Positions 1-5,728 of a stretch of 5,792 nucleotides of DNA are shown here, one piece after another (the stretch's first letter is position 1; every line of letters starts with the position of its first letter). The notes under the pieces were generated by a model. The model was given only the letters and a program-made list of their open reading frames with translations. It was not told the DNA's origin and ran no database searches. The stretch is taken from positions 1 through 5,792 of the forward strand of contig JAITBA010000179.1 of the NCBI GenBank assembly GCA_031283835.1, read 5' to 3'. Source of the stretch: Oscillospiraceae bacterium (GTDB lineage: Bacteria; Bacillota; Clostridia; Oscillospirales; Acutalibacteraceae). Both the position numbers and the translations under genes were made by a program.

Positions 1-817
1 CTGCCGGGTCCTCAAACGTCGCCGGGTCGCCCAGCACAAACATGCCGTCCCGATAATGATCCCAGTGCCCCGAAATTTGATACAGGTCGCGCTTGGCTAT
101 CAGCGGCGTCATGGTCTGCTGGTAGCCGCGGCGCTCCTCCTCGTCCTCCACAAAGCGCTGCAGCGTGCGCACAATCAGCGCACCCTTTGGCAGCAAAACC
201 GGCAGCCCCTGCCCAATCACATCGCTGGTGGTGAACAGCTCCAACTGCCGCCCCAGCTTGTTGTGGTCGCGCTTGAGCGCTTCTTCCCAGGCCGCCAGGT
301 GCGCCTTAAGCGCCTTTTTGTCGGGGAACGCATAGACGTATATGCGCTGCAGCATTTTGTTTTTGCTGTCGCCGCGCCAGTAGGCCCCCGTGACGCTTTG
401 CACCTGAAACGCCCAGGGCAGCAGCTGCGCCGCGCTCTCCACATGCGGCCCGCGGCACAGGTCAAAAAAATCATCGCCGGTTTTATAGATGCTGATTTCT
501 TCGTCTTGCGGCAGATTTTCAATCAGTTCCAGCTTATACGGCTGGTCTTTGCATATTTCGAGCGCTTCCGCTTTTGAAAGCGCAACGCGCATGAACGTCT
601 CTTTGCGCTTGAGGATTTCGCTCATCTTCGCTTCAATCGCGGCAAAATCCGCCTCGGCAATGCTGTGAGGCAGATCAAAATCATAATAAAACCCGGTGTC
701 GATTGCGGGTCCAATCGCGAGTTTAACATCGTTATAAAGCTCTGTAACCGCCTTTGCCAAAATATGGGACAAGCTATGCCGCCCGGTTTCTAGTGTCAGT
801 TTTCCAGCTTCCTCCAT
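1..817 (-). CDS. thrS: Threonyl-tRNA synthetase, N-terminal 272 residues (3' end beyond window)
   Basis: Charges tRNA-Thr with threonine in the cytoplasm. The frame stays open from the ATG at 817 to the window edge. The editing (second additional) domain is clear: R13-H14-S-L-S-H18 is the HxxxH motif, and D119-L-C121-R-G-P-H125 supplies the other two zinc/editing ligands, so proofreading of Ser-tRNA-Thr should be intact. IGPAIDTGFYYD (35-46), AYWRGDS and the segment GHWDHYRDGMF near the edge match the family; the last marks the start of the class II catalytic core. The protein begins only 12 residues before the RH motif, so the roughly 60-residue TGS domain of E. coli ThrS is absent, as in a TGS-less subtype that I recall from some Clostridia. 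The start is fixed by GGAGGT at 827-832, nine bases upstream. It has its own promoter. The catalytic and anticodon-binding parts lie outside the window. Confidence 0.95.
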   Translation of the reverse strand, partial: MEEAGKLTLETGRHSLSHILAKAVTELYNDVKLAIGPAIDTGFYYDFDLPHSIAEADFAAIEAKMSEILKRKETFMRVALSKAEALEICKDQPYKLELIENLPQDEEISIYKTGDDFFDLCRGPHVESAAQLLPWAFQVQSVTGAYWRGDSKNKMLQRIYVYAFPDKKALKAHLAAWEEALKRDHNKLGRQLELFTTSDVIGQGLPVLLPKGALIVRTLQRFVEDEEERRGYQQTMTPLIAKRDLYQISGHWDHYRDGMFVLGDPATFEDPA

Positions 818-821
818 CAAC

Positions 822-853
822 AAAATACCTCCATTCTCTCATGAAGGTATTTT
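822..853 (-). repeat. 13-bp inverted repeat covering the thrS -10 box and ribosome binding site
   Basis: Read on the plus strand, the arms are AAAATACCTCCAT (822-834) and ATGAAGGTATTTT (841-853), separated by the six bases TCTCTC. They are complementary at 12 of 13 positions, and the odd pair is a G-U wobble in minus-strand RNA. The first arm in transcription order holds most of the thrS -10 box; the second holds the Shine-Dalgarno. It could be a DNA operator, a translational hairpin in read-through RNA, or both. On the plus strand it is followed by a run of eight T, but no plus-strand gene needs a terminator here. Confidence 0.8.
827..832 (-). promoter_or_regulatory. thrS Shine-Dalgarno sequence inside an inverted-repeat arm
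   Basis: On the minus strand GGAGGT stands nine bases before the thrS ATG (815-817). This supports that ATG and hence the absence of a TGS domain. The whole motif lies within the 822-834 arm of an inverted repeat, so it would be base-paired in any transcript that enters from upstream. Confidence 0.8.
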
Positions 854-877
854 ACTCTTTTTTTTGCGACTTGTCAA
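849..877 (-). promoter_or_regulatory. Sigma-A-type promoter of thrS
   Basis: The minus strand has TTGACA (872-877), a 17-base spacer containing an A8 tract, and TAAAAT (849-854). The -35 is a perfect consensus and the -10 differs by one base from TATAAT. The -35 overlaps the lipase stop codon (874-876). The expected transcription start is near 842, giving a leader of only about 25 bases, too short for a T-box. The prediction is from sequence only. Confidence 0.75.
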
Positions 878-2586
878 GCGGTTAAGTCAAATACTTTTGA
901 CTTTGGCACCGGCACCCCTTCGGTGTATTGCAAATAACGGACGGTAACGGGGACATAGGCGCCGGCTTGCAGCGTGTGCGTGCCGCCAATGGCAATGGCA
1001 ACACTTGCGCCCGGGGCAATTTTTTGCGACGGAACAGCCTTTGTGGGCAGGAACAGCCCCGGCACGGTGATTGACAGCACCTGCAAGTCATAAAGTTCTG
1101 AAAGGTTCTCGACTTGCACGGTGCCCGCGGCAAGATCGGCCGCAAAGGCGATGTTTTCGCTGGGCTGGCGGCATGCGCCAAACTGCGGGTAGTCCGGGTC
1201 GTCCCGCACGGTGTTCAAGTCGTCGCACAGCACCAGCTCGGTTTCGAGGGCCAGGGCGTAGGGGTCTTTGTAGCTGGCGCCGTGGTATTGCCCCTGCACA
1301 AACCAGGTGTTCTCGGGCAGCCAGGCGGCCGAAGCGTCAATATCTTGCCCGGGGGAAAGGTGGCTGTGGGCCGGGTTGGCGCACACAGCGCCGCTTTGCG
1401 CAATGCCATGTTCGCCCAGCGGCAGCGTTTGCGCCCCTGTGGTGTAGCGCACATCCAGCAGGCCGTCGCTGTTGATTCCGTAATCGCCCAACAGGTGCGG
1501 GCTGCCGCTGTTGGCAACAACACGCACGGCGATGCCGTATTTTTTTTGCGCGTTGCGCAAGGTTTCGCCCGTGCGCGGCATGATTTCGTGGTGCAGCCGG
1601 TCGCTTGCGGTTTCCCAGGCATAGTGTTCGCCGGGCGCCAGCACCGCCGCCTTTGTCGCGTCGTATTGATCGGCGGGCAGCAGATCCCACAGGCTGCCCC
1701 AGGTTTTTACTACCGACAAAAAGCCCGCCAGCAGCAAGTCGCGCAGCAGCCCGCCCAAAGGCTTTGTCGGTATCCATTTTGTCAGCGAGTCAAGTTCAAT
1801 TTCTGTGCCCACATAGGATTGAATGAAGCGGGTGAGGGTTTCCACCTGGATGAGCACTTCCTTGCCAAGCAGCAGGTCGGCAATGGCGCTGCTGCCGCCA
1901 AAGGCGGGGAACTCCAGCACCACCTTGCGCACGTCCAGATCTTTTGCGTAATCGTATAAATATGCCCCGCAAACCTGCCCGCCATAGCTGGAGCCGAACA
2001 GCCGCACTTTTTCCGCGCCGGTGACGGCTTTCACTTCCTTGATGAACGCACGCAACCGCTTGGCCGTCTGCACGCTGGGGTTGCGCCAATCATATTGAAA
2101 AATAAAGATGCGGTCGGCGGGCACCTCGGCCTCAAAATTTTCGTAAAACGCCTTCAGGTGCAGCAGTTCGGGGTGGTTGGCTCGCAGCCACTCCAGCGAA
2201 TACTGCGCCGCCGTGCCGGGAAAGGGTCCCACATCATGCAGCGGCTTGCCGTCTGCGCCCACGGTGAACCCCCCCAGCACCCGTTCCGCCGCCCTTGCAA
2301 ACGCCTGGGTGAGCACTTTGCTCGTGAGGGGATACAGCACCGCGCCTGTTAATAACCCCGGCAACTCCTTGAGGATTTCGTTGCCAACGGCGGAAAAATC
2401 AAGGCTCCACACCAGCGCCCGGTCTTCTGAGACCGGGTGTTCAAACAGCTGCACCGCTGTGTAGCCCGGGATAAGGATGATGGGTTCCGGCTGGGCCCGC
2501 GTCTGCGGCGCAGCTGCCAGCGCCGTGCCGCACAGCCCAAATAGCAGCGCCAAAACAAGCGCCAGCGAAAGCAATTTCTTTTTCAT
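874..2586 (-). CDS. Secreted LCAT-like alpha/beta hydrolase (lipase/acyltransferase)
   Basis: A 570-residue exported serine hydrolase. Residues 1-24 form a Sec signal peptide: MKKK, a leucine-rich core, then ALA with likely cleavage after A24. The cysteine at 19 lacks a proper lipobox, so a lipoprotein is unlikely. The hydrolase fold begins at IILIPGY (36-42), which contributes the oxyanion loop. The nucleophile elbow is G198-S-S200-Y-G202 after a beta strand (VRLF). The acid is probably D374 in NSDG; the histidine is probably H435 in QGQYHG, with H407/H409 as alternatives. The order Ser-Asp-His and the size fit the lecithin:cholesterol acyltransferase/PDAT-type family, which cleaves or transfers ester-linked acyl chains. 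Residues about 475-570 form a beta-rich tail without recognised motifs, perhaps a binding or wall-associated module. It has its own promoter and an apparent operator, and looks visibly more GC-rich than the nagB side. The natural substrate cannot be told from the sequence. Confidence 0.8.
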   Translation of the reverse strand: MKKKLLSLALVLALLFGLCGTALAAAPQTRAQPEPIILIPGYTAVQLFEHPVSEDRALVWSLDFSAVGNEILKELPGLLTGAVLYPLTSKVLTQAFARAAERVLGGFTVGADGKPLHDVGPFPGTAAQYSLEWLRANHPELLHLKAFYENFEAEVPADRIFIFQYDWRNPSVQTAKRLRAFIKEVKAVTGAEKVRLFGSSYGGQVCGAYLYDYAKDLDVRKVVLEFPAFGGSSAIADLLLGKEVLIQVETLTRFIQSYVGTEIELDSLTKWIPTKPLGGLLRDLLLAGFLSVVKTWGSLWDLLPADQYDATKAAVLAPGEHYAWETASDRLHHEIMPRTGETLRNAQKKYGIAVRVVANSGSPHLLGDYGINSDGLLDVRYTTGAQTLPLGEHGIAQSGAVCANPAHSHLSPGQDIDASAAWLPENTWFVQGQYHGASYKDPYALALETELVLCDDLNTVRDDPDYPQFGACRQPSENIAFAADLAAGTVQVENLSELYDLQVLSITVPGLFLPTKAVPSQKIAPGASVAIAIGGTHTLQAGAYVPVTVRYLQYTEGVPVPKSKVFDLTA

Positions 2587-2590
2587 ATAA

Positions 2591-2597
2591 TCCCCCT
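2591..2597 (-). promoter_or_regulatory. Ribosome binding site of the lipase gene
   Basis: The minus strand reads AGGGGGA, ending four bases before the ATG at 2584-2586. It is G-rich rather than the canonical AGGAGG, but is correctly placed and the signal peptide follows directly, so the start is well supported. Confidence 0.6.
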
Positions 2598-2605
2598 ATG
2601 CTTAC

Positions 2606-2624
2606 TATGATATAGTATATCATA
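2606..2624 (-). promoter_or_regulatory. Perfect 19-bp palindrome at the lipase transcription start (putative operator)
   Basis: TATGATATA-G-TATATCATA has nine-base arms with no mismatch around one central base (2615). It starts directly after the -10 box and covers about -6 to +13 of the predicted transcript, where a bound repressor would block initiation. A weaker outer pair, TATGCT (2597-2602) and AGCATA (2630-2635), extends the dyad. The inner TGATATAGTATATCA has the 7-1-7 layout of Fur-family boxes but matches the Fur consensus (TGATAATNATTATCA) at only 10 of 14 positions. The regulator is therefore unassigned. Confidence 0.65.
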
Positions 2625-2653
2625 ATCATAGCATATGCGCTTGTGTTTGTCAA
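2625..2653 (-). promoter_or_regulatory. Sigma-A-type promoter of the lipase gene
   Basis: The minus strand carries TTGACA (2648-2653), a 17-base spacer and TATGAT (2625-2630). The -35 is a perfect consensus and the -10 has one mismatch. Transcription should start near 2618, leaving a leader of about 32 bases. The spacer contains the short palindrome GCATATGC (2631-2638). Confidence 0.8.
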
Positions 2654-2664
2654 GAAAATTTTGC

Positions 2665-2692
2665 AAAAAATCGCGAAGGCCACAAACGCGCG
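2665..2692 (-). terminator. Weak possible terminator after nagB
   Basis: Between the nagB stop and the lipase -35, the minus strand has CGCG (2687-2690), an 11-base loop, CGCG (2672-2675) and then A plus six T (2665-2670). The stem is only four base pairs, so this is a weak candidate. Nothing better is visible in 2654-2744. Confidence 0.25.
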
Positions 2693-2744
2693 CACAAAAG
2701 AACAGTAACCCATCATCTGCCCTGCGTGTGATCATAAAATTCGC

Positions 2745-3476
2745 TCAATTTTCGTTCAATAAAGCTGCGGCAGCGGGATCCAAAAACACCGCAACCTCCG
2801 GGTGTTTTTGCAGTGCGGACGCCGGGCAACGGGGGGTTACGGATCCCTCCAGCATTGCTTTTATCGCGGTGGCCTTCTCGCTGCCGGTCGCAATCAAAAT
2901 GATTTTTCTGGCGCGTAAAATCAACCCAATTCCCATAGTCATTGCGCATTTCGGCATAGGAATGTCACGAAAATAGCGCGAATTCGCGGCAATTGTGCTG
3001 TCTGTCAACGCAACTTTGAATGATTCTTGCGTAAAATTCTCACTCGGTTCATTAAAGCCAATATGCCCGTTGCGTCCAATGCCCAGCAGTTGCAAATCAA
3101 TGCCGCCGTTTTGCTCAATCAATGCGCTGTAGCGCTGGCTTTCCGCCCCTTCATCTACCGTGTTGCCGTCCAAAAAATGCGTGTGTTCCGGCAATATCCC
3201 CACCTGGTCAAACAATTCCTTCCGCATAAAATAATGGTAGCTGCAGGGGTGCGTTTCCGGCAAGTCGCAATACTCATCAAGGTTGAAAGTTCTCACATCT
3301 TTGAAGCTAACTTCTCCTGTTTTGCAGCGGTCAATCATGCGCTGGTAGGTCGGCAGTGGGCTGGCACCTGTGGCAAGCCCCAAAACAGTGTCACTTTTTT
3401 TGCGCACTAGATCGCAAATAACGTCCCCCACTGCAAGACCAATCGCAGCAGCATTCGGCAATACAACAAATTTCAA
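2745..3476 (-). CDS. nagB: Glucosamine-6-phosphate deaminase
   Basis: Converts glucosamine 6-phosphate to fructose 6-phosphate and ammonia, feeding amino sugars from wall recycling or chitin into glycolysis. The 243 residues match the short Bacillus-type enzyme rather than the 266-residue allosteric E. coli form. Visible motifs are the phosphate-loop region LGLATGASP (32-40), FNLDEY (64-69) with the enolisation base D67, GIGRNGHIGFNEP (132-144) with N136, H138 and E143, and near the C-terminus ALQKHPEV. N136 replaces the Asp of E. coli, as in Gram-positive homologues. The start is TTG at 3474-3476, chosen because a perfect AGGAGG lies eight bases upstream and an in-frame TAG (the stop of the preceding gene) precedes it. 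It is the last gene of the ftsY operon. No nagA or sugar transporter is adjacent within the window. Confidence 0.95.
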   Translation of the reverse strand: MKFVVLPNAAAIGLAVGDVICDLVRKKSDTVLGLATGASPLPTYQRMIDRCKTGEVSFKDVRTFNLDEYCDLPETHPCSYHYFMRKELFDQVGILPEHTHFLDGNTVDEGAESQRYSALIEQNGGIDLQLLGIGRNGHIGFNEPSENFTQESFKVALTDSTIAANSRYFRDIPMPKCAMTMGIGLILRARKIILIATGSEKATAIKAMLEGSVTPRCPASALQKHPEVAVFLDPAAAALLNEN

Positions 3477-3484
3477 GTAATAAT

Positions 3485-3490
3485 CCTCCT
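3485..3490 (-). promoter_or_regulatory. nagB Shine-Dalgarno overlapping the upstream stop codon
   Basis: AGGAGG on the minus strand, eight bases before the TTG start. Its first two bases belong to the TAG stop of the upstream peptidase-like gene (3489-3491), so a ribosome ending that gene sits on the nagB initiation site. This suggests translational coupling and decides the TTG start. Confidence 0.85.
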
Positions 3491-4094
3491 AAATTTCGTT
3501 AATTGATACAAAAGCGCCGCCACGCTTGGTAGATTGCACCCATTCTCGCAGCGAAAAAACAATGCATTTTCCTTGGTCACAGAGATGCGCTTCGCCGCTA
3601 TCGGGATCAAAAGCGATCACCACCATCCAATGCCAGCCGTCCAGATGCTTTTGGTTGCCGCTTTGCAGGTTTAAAAAAGCAACAGGACGGTCATTTTTTA
3701 ATGAATTTTCAACAAAATGTTCTGCATCCGGTTGTGCGCAGAGCTTTGGCTCCACATCAAAACAGCAAAAACCGTTAATACGTTCCTCTTTTTCTTGCAA
3801 GTACAAAAACAAGCCCGCAATAAACTTAGCAGAACTATCAACGCCGCGCCATCGAGGCGTAATATATGTGAACATTTCGTTCATTAGATCCAAAAATTCA
3901 TTTTTTGAACGTGCATTAATAGTGCATAATGTAGAATATTTTGGATTTGTTTGCGCCAAATACCATATAAGCAGCGAAGCCGCGGTAGCGCCGCACCCAC
4001 CCATACGTTGCCAAAGTCGCTTATACCAATGTTGTGAACCACCACAAAAAGTGTTGTCAACTAGCAATGCGTCCGGCCGTTTTAATACAATCAT
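3489..4094 (-). CDS. Uncharacterised papain-fold (C39-like) putative cysteine peptidase
   Basis: A 201-residue protein without a named family that I can assign with certainty. It has no signal peptide or membrane segment, so it is probably cytoplasmic. The pattern resembles C39-like papain-fold proteins: an N-terminal FCGGSQHWY (16-24), then MGGCGATAASLLIWYLA (31-47) with C34 placed as the nucleophile at the start of a hydrophobic helix. Later come DGWHWMVVIAFD (152-163) with H155 at the head of a beta strand, and LCDQGK (171-176) with D173. C34-H155-D173 is thus a plausible triad. Other cysteines (17, 57, 110, 111, 119, 172, 177) are plentiful. Its ATG overlaps the rdgB stop as ATGA and GAAGGA stands six bases upstream; nagB follows after 12 bases. 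It could equally be a transglutaminase-like, transferase or non-catalytic binding protein. Confidence 0.6.
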   Translation of the reverse strand: MIVLKRPDALLVDNTFCGGSQHWYKRLWQRMGGCGATAASLLIWYLAQTNPKYSTLCTINARSKNEFLDLMNEMFTYITPRWRGVDSSAKFIAGLFLYLQEKEERINGFCCFDVEPKLCAQPDAEHFVENSLKNDRPVAFLNLQSGNQKHLDGWHWMVVIAFDPDSGEAHLCDQGKCIVFSLREWVQSTKRGGAFVSINEI

Positions 4095-4669
4095 ACAAAT
4101 TCCTTCAATCTTTCTGCCAACTTTTGTAATGCATCTCCACGATGACTCAACATATGTTTTTTATCGCTGTGCAACTGTGCCATGGTGAAGCCGGGCGCTG
4201 CGTCGGGCAAAAAAACCGGGTCGTAACCAAATCCGCCCTCGCCAACCGGTGCAAACGCAATTCTTCCTTCGCATTCGCCGCGCACTATTACTGATCTCTC
4301 ATCCGGAAAAACCATACAAATTGCACAAACATAACGTGCTGTTCTTTGGTTTTTTGGTTTATCTTTCATTGATTTCAGTAACTTTTTTGTGTTTGCATCA
4401 TCATCATGTTCTCCCGCAAACCGCGCAGAGTATATCCCCGGCGCGCCGTCAAGGGCATCCACACACAGGCCTGAGTCGTCGCCAATGCAGGGATGTCCGC
4501 TTTCGCGGCAACCATTTTCGGCCTTCAATTTCGCGTTTTCTTCAAATGTTGCCCCCGTTTCCTGCACTTCGGATAGCTCGAAGTTTATCACAGTAAAGTT
4601 TAATGGTGCTAAAATCTGTTCCAATTCTCTGCGTTTTTTTGTATTGTGGGTGGCAATCACAATTTTCAT
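4091..4669 (-). CDS. rdgB: XTP/dITP pyrophosphatase (RdgB/HAM1 family)
   Basis: Hydrolyses non-canonical purine triphosphates (dITP, XTP, ITP) to monophosphates, keeping deaminated bases out of DNA and RNA. The 192 residues are full length. Motifs in order: ATHNTKKRREL (6-16) for substrate binding, TGATFEENAKLKA (38-50) with metal-binding E43/E44, GDDSGL (63-68) with catalytic D64/D65, DGAPGIYSARFAG (74-86), FGYDPVF (147-153) for base recognition, and SHRGDAL (175-181). The usual AEL..EEKN stretch before SHR reads AQLHSDKKH, a mild divergence. The start has GGGGAGG (4677-4683) seven bases upstream, inside the end of ftsY; the two genes are 2 bases apart. The 3' end overlaps the next gene by four bases (ATGA). 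Confidence 0.95.
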   Translation of the reverse strand: MKIVIATHNTKKRRELEQILAPLNFTVINFELSEVQETGATFEENAKLKAENGCRESGHPCIGDDSGLCVDALDGAPGIYSARFAGEHDDDANTKKLLKSMKDKPKNQRTARYVCAICMVFPDERSVIVRGECEGRIAFAPVGEGGFGYDPVFLPDAAPGFTMAQLHSDKKHMLSHRGDALQKLAERLKEFV

Positions 4670-4671
4670 GG

Positions 4672-5583
4672 TTAATCCTCCCCAAACAGTGCCGCCGCAA
4701 ACCCTTGTGCGTCAAACGGTTGCAGGTCATCAAGCCCCTCACCCACACCAACGAACTTCACTGGAATTTGCAACGCGTGTTTGATGTTTAGCACCACGCC
4801 GCCTTTGGCGGTTCCATCTAATTTTGTGAGAATAATTCCCGTAACTTCCGCGATTTCCTTGAACTCTTTGGCTTGGTTCACCGCGTTTTGCCCGGTAGTC
4901 GCGTCCAGCACCAGCAGCACTTCGCGGTCTGCATAAGGCAACTCTCTATCCACAATTCTGTATATTTTTGCCAATTCTTCCATCAAATGCTTCTTATTAT
5001 GCAAGCGCCCAGCGGTGTCACAGATGATCAAATCCACGTCACGCGCTTTGCCTGCCTGAATCGTATCGAACACCACGGCGGCGGGGTCAGCGCCCTCTTT
5101 GTGCTTAATAATATCCACGCCCGCGCGCGTCGCCCAGACTTCCAACTGCTCAATTGCCGCCGCGCGGAAGGTGTCGGCAGCGCCCAGCAGCACTTTTTTT
5201 CCCTGCGACGCATACAGAGCCGCCAACTTGCCGATGGAGGTCGTTTTCCCCACGCCATTCACGCCAATCACCAGAATAATCGCCGGCATCGTAATCATAT
5301 CAACGGTTTCGTCGCCGCTGAGTAATTCCGCAACAATTTCGCGCAGGGCGTTTTTTACGCCGCTGGCCTTGCGAATTTTCTGCTTTTTTGTGCGCTCACG
5401 CAGCTGTTCAAGAATTTTGTCTGCAGTTTTTGCGCCGGTGTCGCTCATGATCAAAATTTCTTCAAGCTCGTCAAAAATGTCGTCGGTAAGCTCATCGCTG
5501 CCCTTCATTGCTGCGTCAATTGCGCCGTCTAGGTTGTCGCGGCTCTTTTTTAAGCCCCGCTTAAATCGATCAAACAAGCCCAT
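4672..5583 (-). CDS. ftsY: Signal recognition particle receptor FtsY
   Basis: SRP-receptor GTPase that docks Ffh-bound ribosomes at the membrane for co-translational insertion. At 303 residues it is the short Gram-positive form: an amphipathic N-terminal helix (MGLFDRFKRGLKKS) directly precedes the N domain (about 20-95), with no acidic A domain. The G domain shows G1 GVNGVGKTTS (107-116), DTFRAAA (137-143), DTAGR (189-193), TKLDGTAKGG (253-262) and the closing GVGEGLDDLQPF (279-290), all intact. The ATG at 5581-5583 has GGAG eight bases upstream, and an in-frame TGA lies further up with no other start between. It is the first clear gene of the four-gene run with rdgB, the C39-like gene and nagB. 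The common Firmicute neighbour smc is not recognisable in the short piece upstream. Confidence 0.97.
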   Translation of the reverse strand: MGLFDRFKRGLKKSRDNLDGAIDAAMKGSDELTDDIFDELEEILIMSDTGAKTADKILEQLRERTKKQKIRKASGVKNALREIVAELLSGDETVDMITMPAIILVIGVNGVGKTTSIGKLAALYASQGKKVLLGAADTFRAAAIEQLEVWATRAGVDIIKHKEGADPAAVVFDTIQAGKARDVDLIICDTAGRLHNKKHLMEELAKIYRIVDRELPYADREVLLVLDATTGQNAVNQAKEFKEIAEVTGIILTKLDGTAKGGVVLNIKHALQIPVKFVGVGEGLDDLQPFDAQGFAAALFGED

Positions 5584-5619
5584 AGATGTTTCTCCGCTCT
5601 GTATATTTTTTGCATAAAA

Positions 5620-5697
5620 TCATCCCGGCCGCACTTCAGTTTGCGCGTAGTTTGCCTGGATATCAAACGCACCCGCCGGGATAGTTTTGTTGGGCAA
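5620..5697 (-). CDS. Possible 25-codon small ORF in the ftsY leader
   Basis: A strong Shine-Dalgarno-like GGAAGGAG (5709-5716) has no ATG after it, but a TTG lies 11 bases downstream and opens a frame of 25 codons ending in TGA at 5620-5622. The peptide begins MPNKTIPAG and ends QTEVRPG. Codon choice (GCG, CTG-poor, GTG, CGG, CCG) resembles the neighbouring genes. It has no recognisable domain. The same frame is open upstream to the window edge, so it may instead be the tail of a longer or frameshifted gene, or chance. Its stop codon overlaps the near arm of the inverted repeat. Confidence 0.25.
   Translation of the reverse strand: MPNKTIPAGAFDIQANYAQTEVRPG
5622..5682. repeat. 8-bp inverted repeat in the ftsY leader
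   Basis: ATCCCGGC (5622-5629) and GCCGGGAT (5675-5682) are perfectly complementary, 45 bases apart, and 39 bases before the ftsY ATG. Within the spacer the minus strand can form a smaller hairpin, GCGTTTG with CAAA-CTA-CGC (three-base bulge). Together this could be a two-stem leader RNA, but I recognise no known riboswitch core, and there is no U-run typical of a terminator. Confidence 0.45.
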
Positions 5698-5728
5698 AGT
5701 TCGGTTTTCTCCTTCCGTTGCGAATTTT

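Larger units (their letters stand above)
5584..5728 (-). other. 145-base leader between the upstream gene and ftsY
   Basis: Holds the orphan GGAAGGAG, the possible small ORF and the inverted repeat. I searched the minus strand for a -35/-10 pair with 16-18 base spacing and found none that is convincing, so the ftsY operon may be transcribed from further upstream. Confidence 0.5.

Noticed and set aside
822..865. Rho-independent terminator on the plus strand (hairpin then T8)
   Set aside because: There is no plus-strand gene to terminate; the T-run is the A-tract of the thrS promoter spacer, and the stem is AT-rich.
818..873. T-box riboswitch in front of thrS
   Set aside because: Only 56 bases separate the genes and the predicted leader is about 25 bases, far too short for a T-box.
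1114..1959. 281-codon plus-strand open frame opposite the lipase
   Set aside because: It is a shadow of the GC-rich lipase gene; the minus frame has a signal peptide, catalytic motifs, a promoter and a ribosome site.
3045..3071. Asn136 in NagB where E. coli has Asp141 as a lost catalytic residue
   Set aside because: Gram-positive NagB enzymes commonly have Asn here, and D67, H138 and E143 are intact.
3526..4188. 220-codon plus-strand open frame
   Set aside because: It is antisense to the C39-like gene and rdgB, has no domain or ribosome site, and its composition is that of a shadow frame.
5028..5617. Plus-strand frames opposite ftsY
   Set aside because: They are shadows of the ftsY frame, which shows all the SRP-GTPase motifs.
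5622..5682. Known riboswitch or SRP RNA upstream of ftsY
   Set aside because: None of the conserved cores that I could recall (SRP RNA tetraloop region, ZTP, THF, fluoride) is present; only simple stems are visible.
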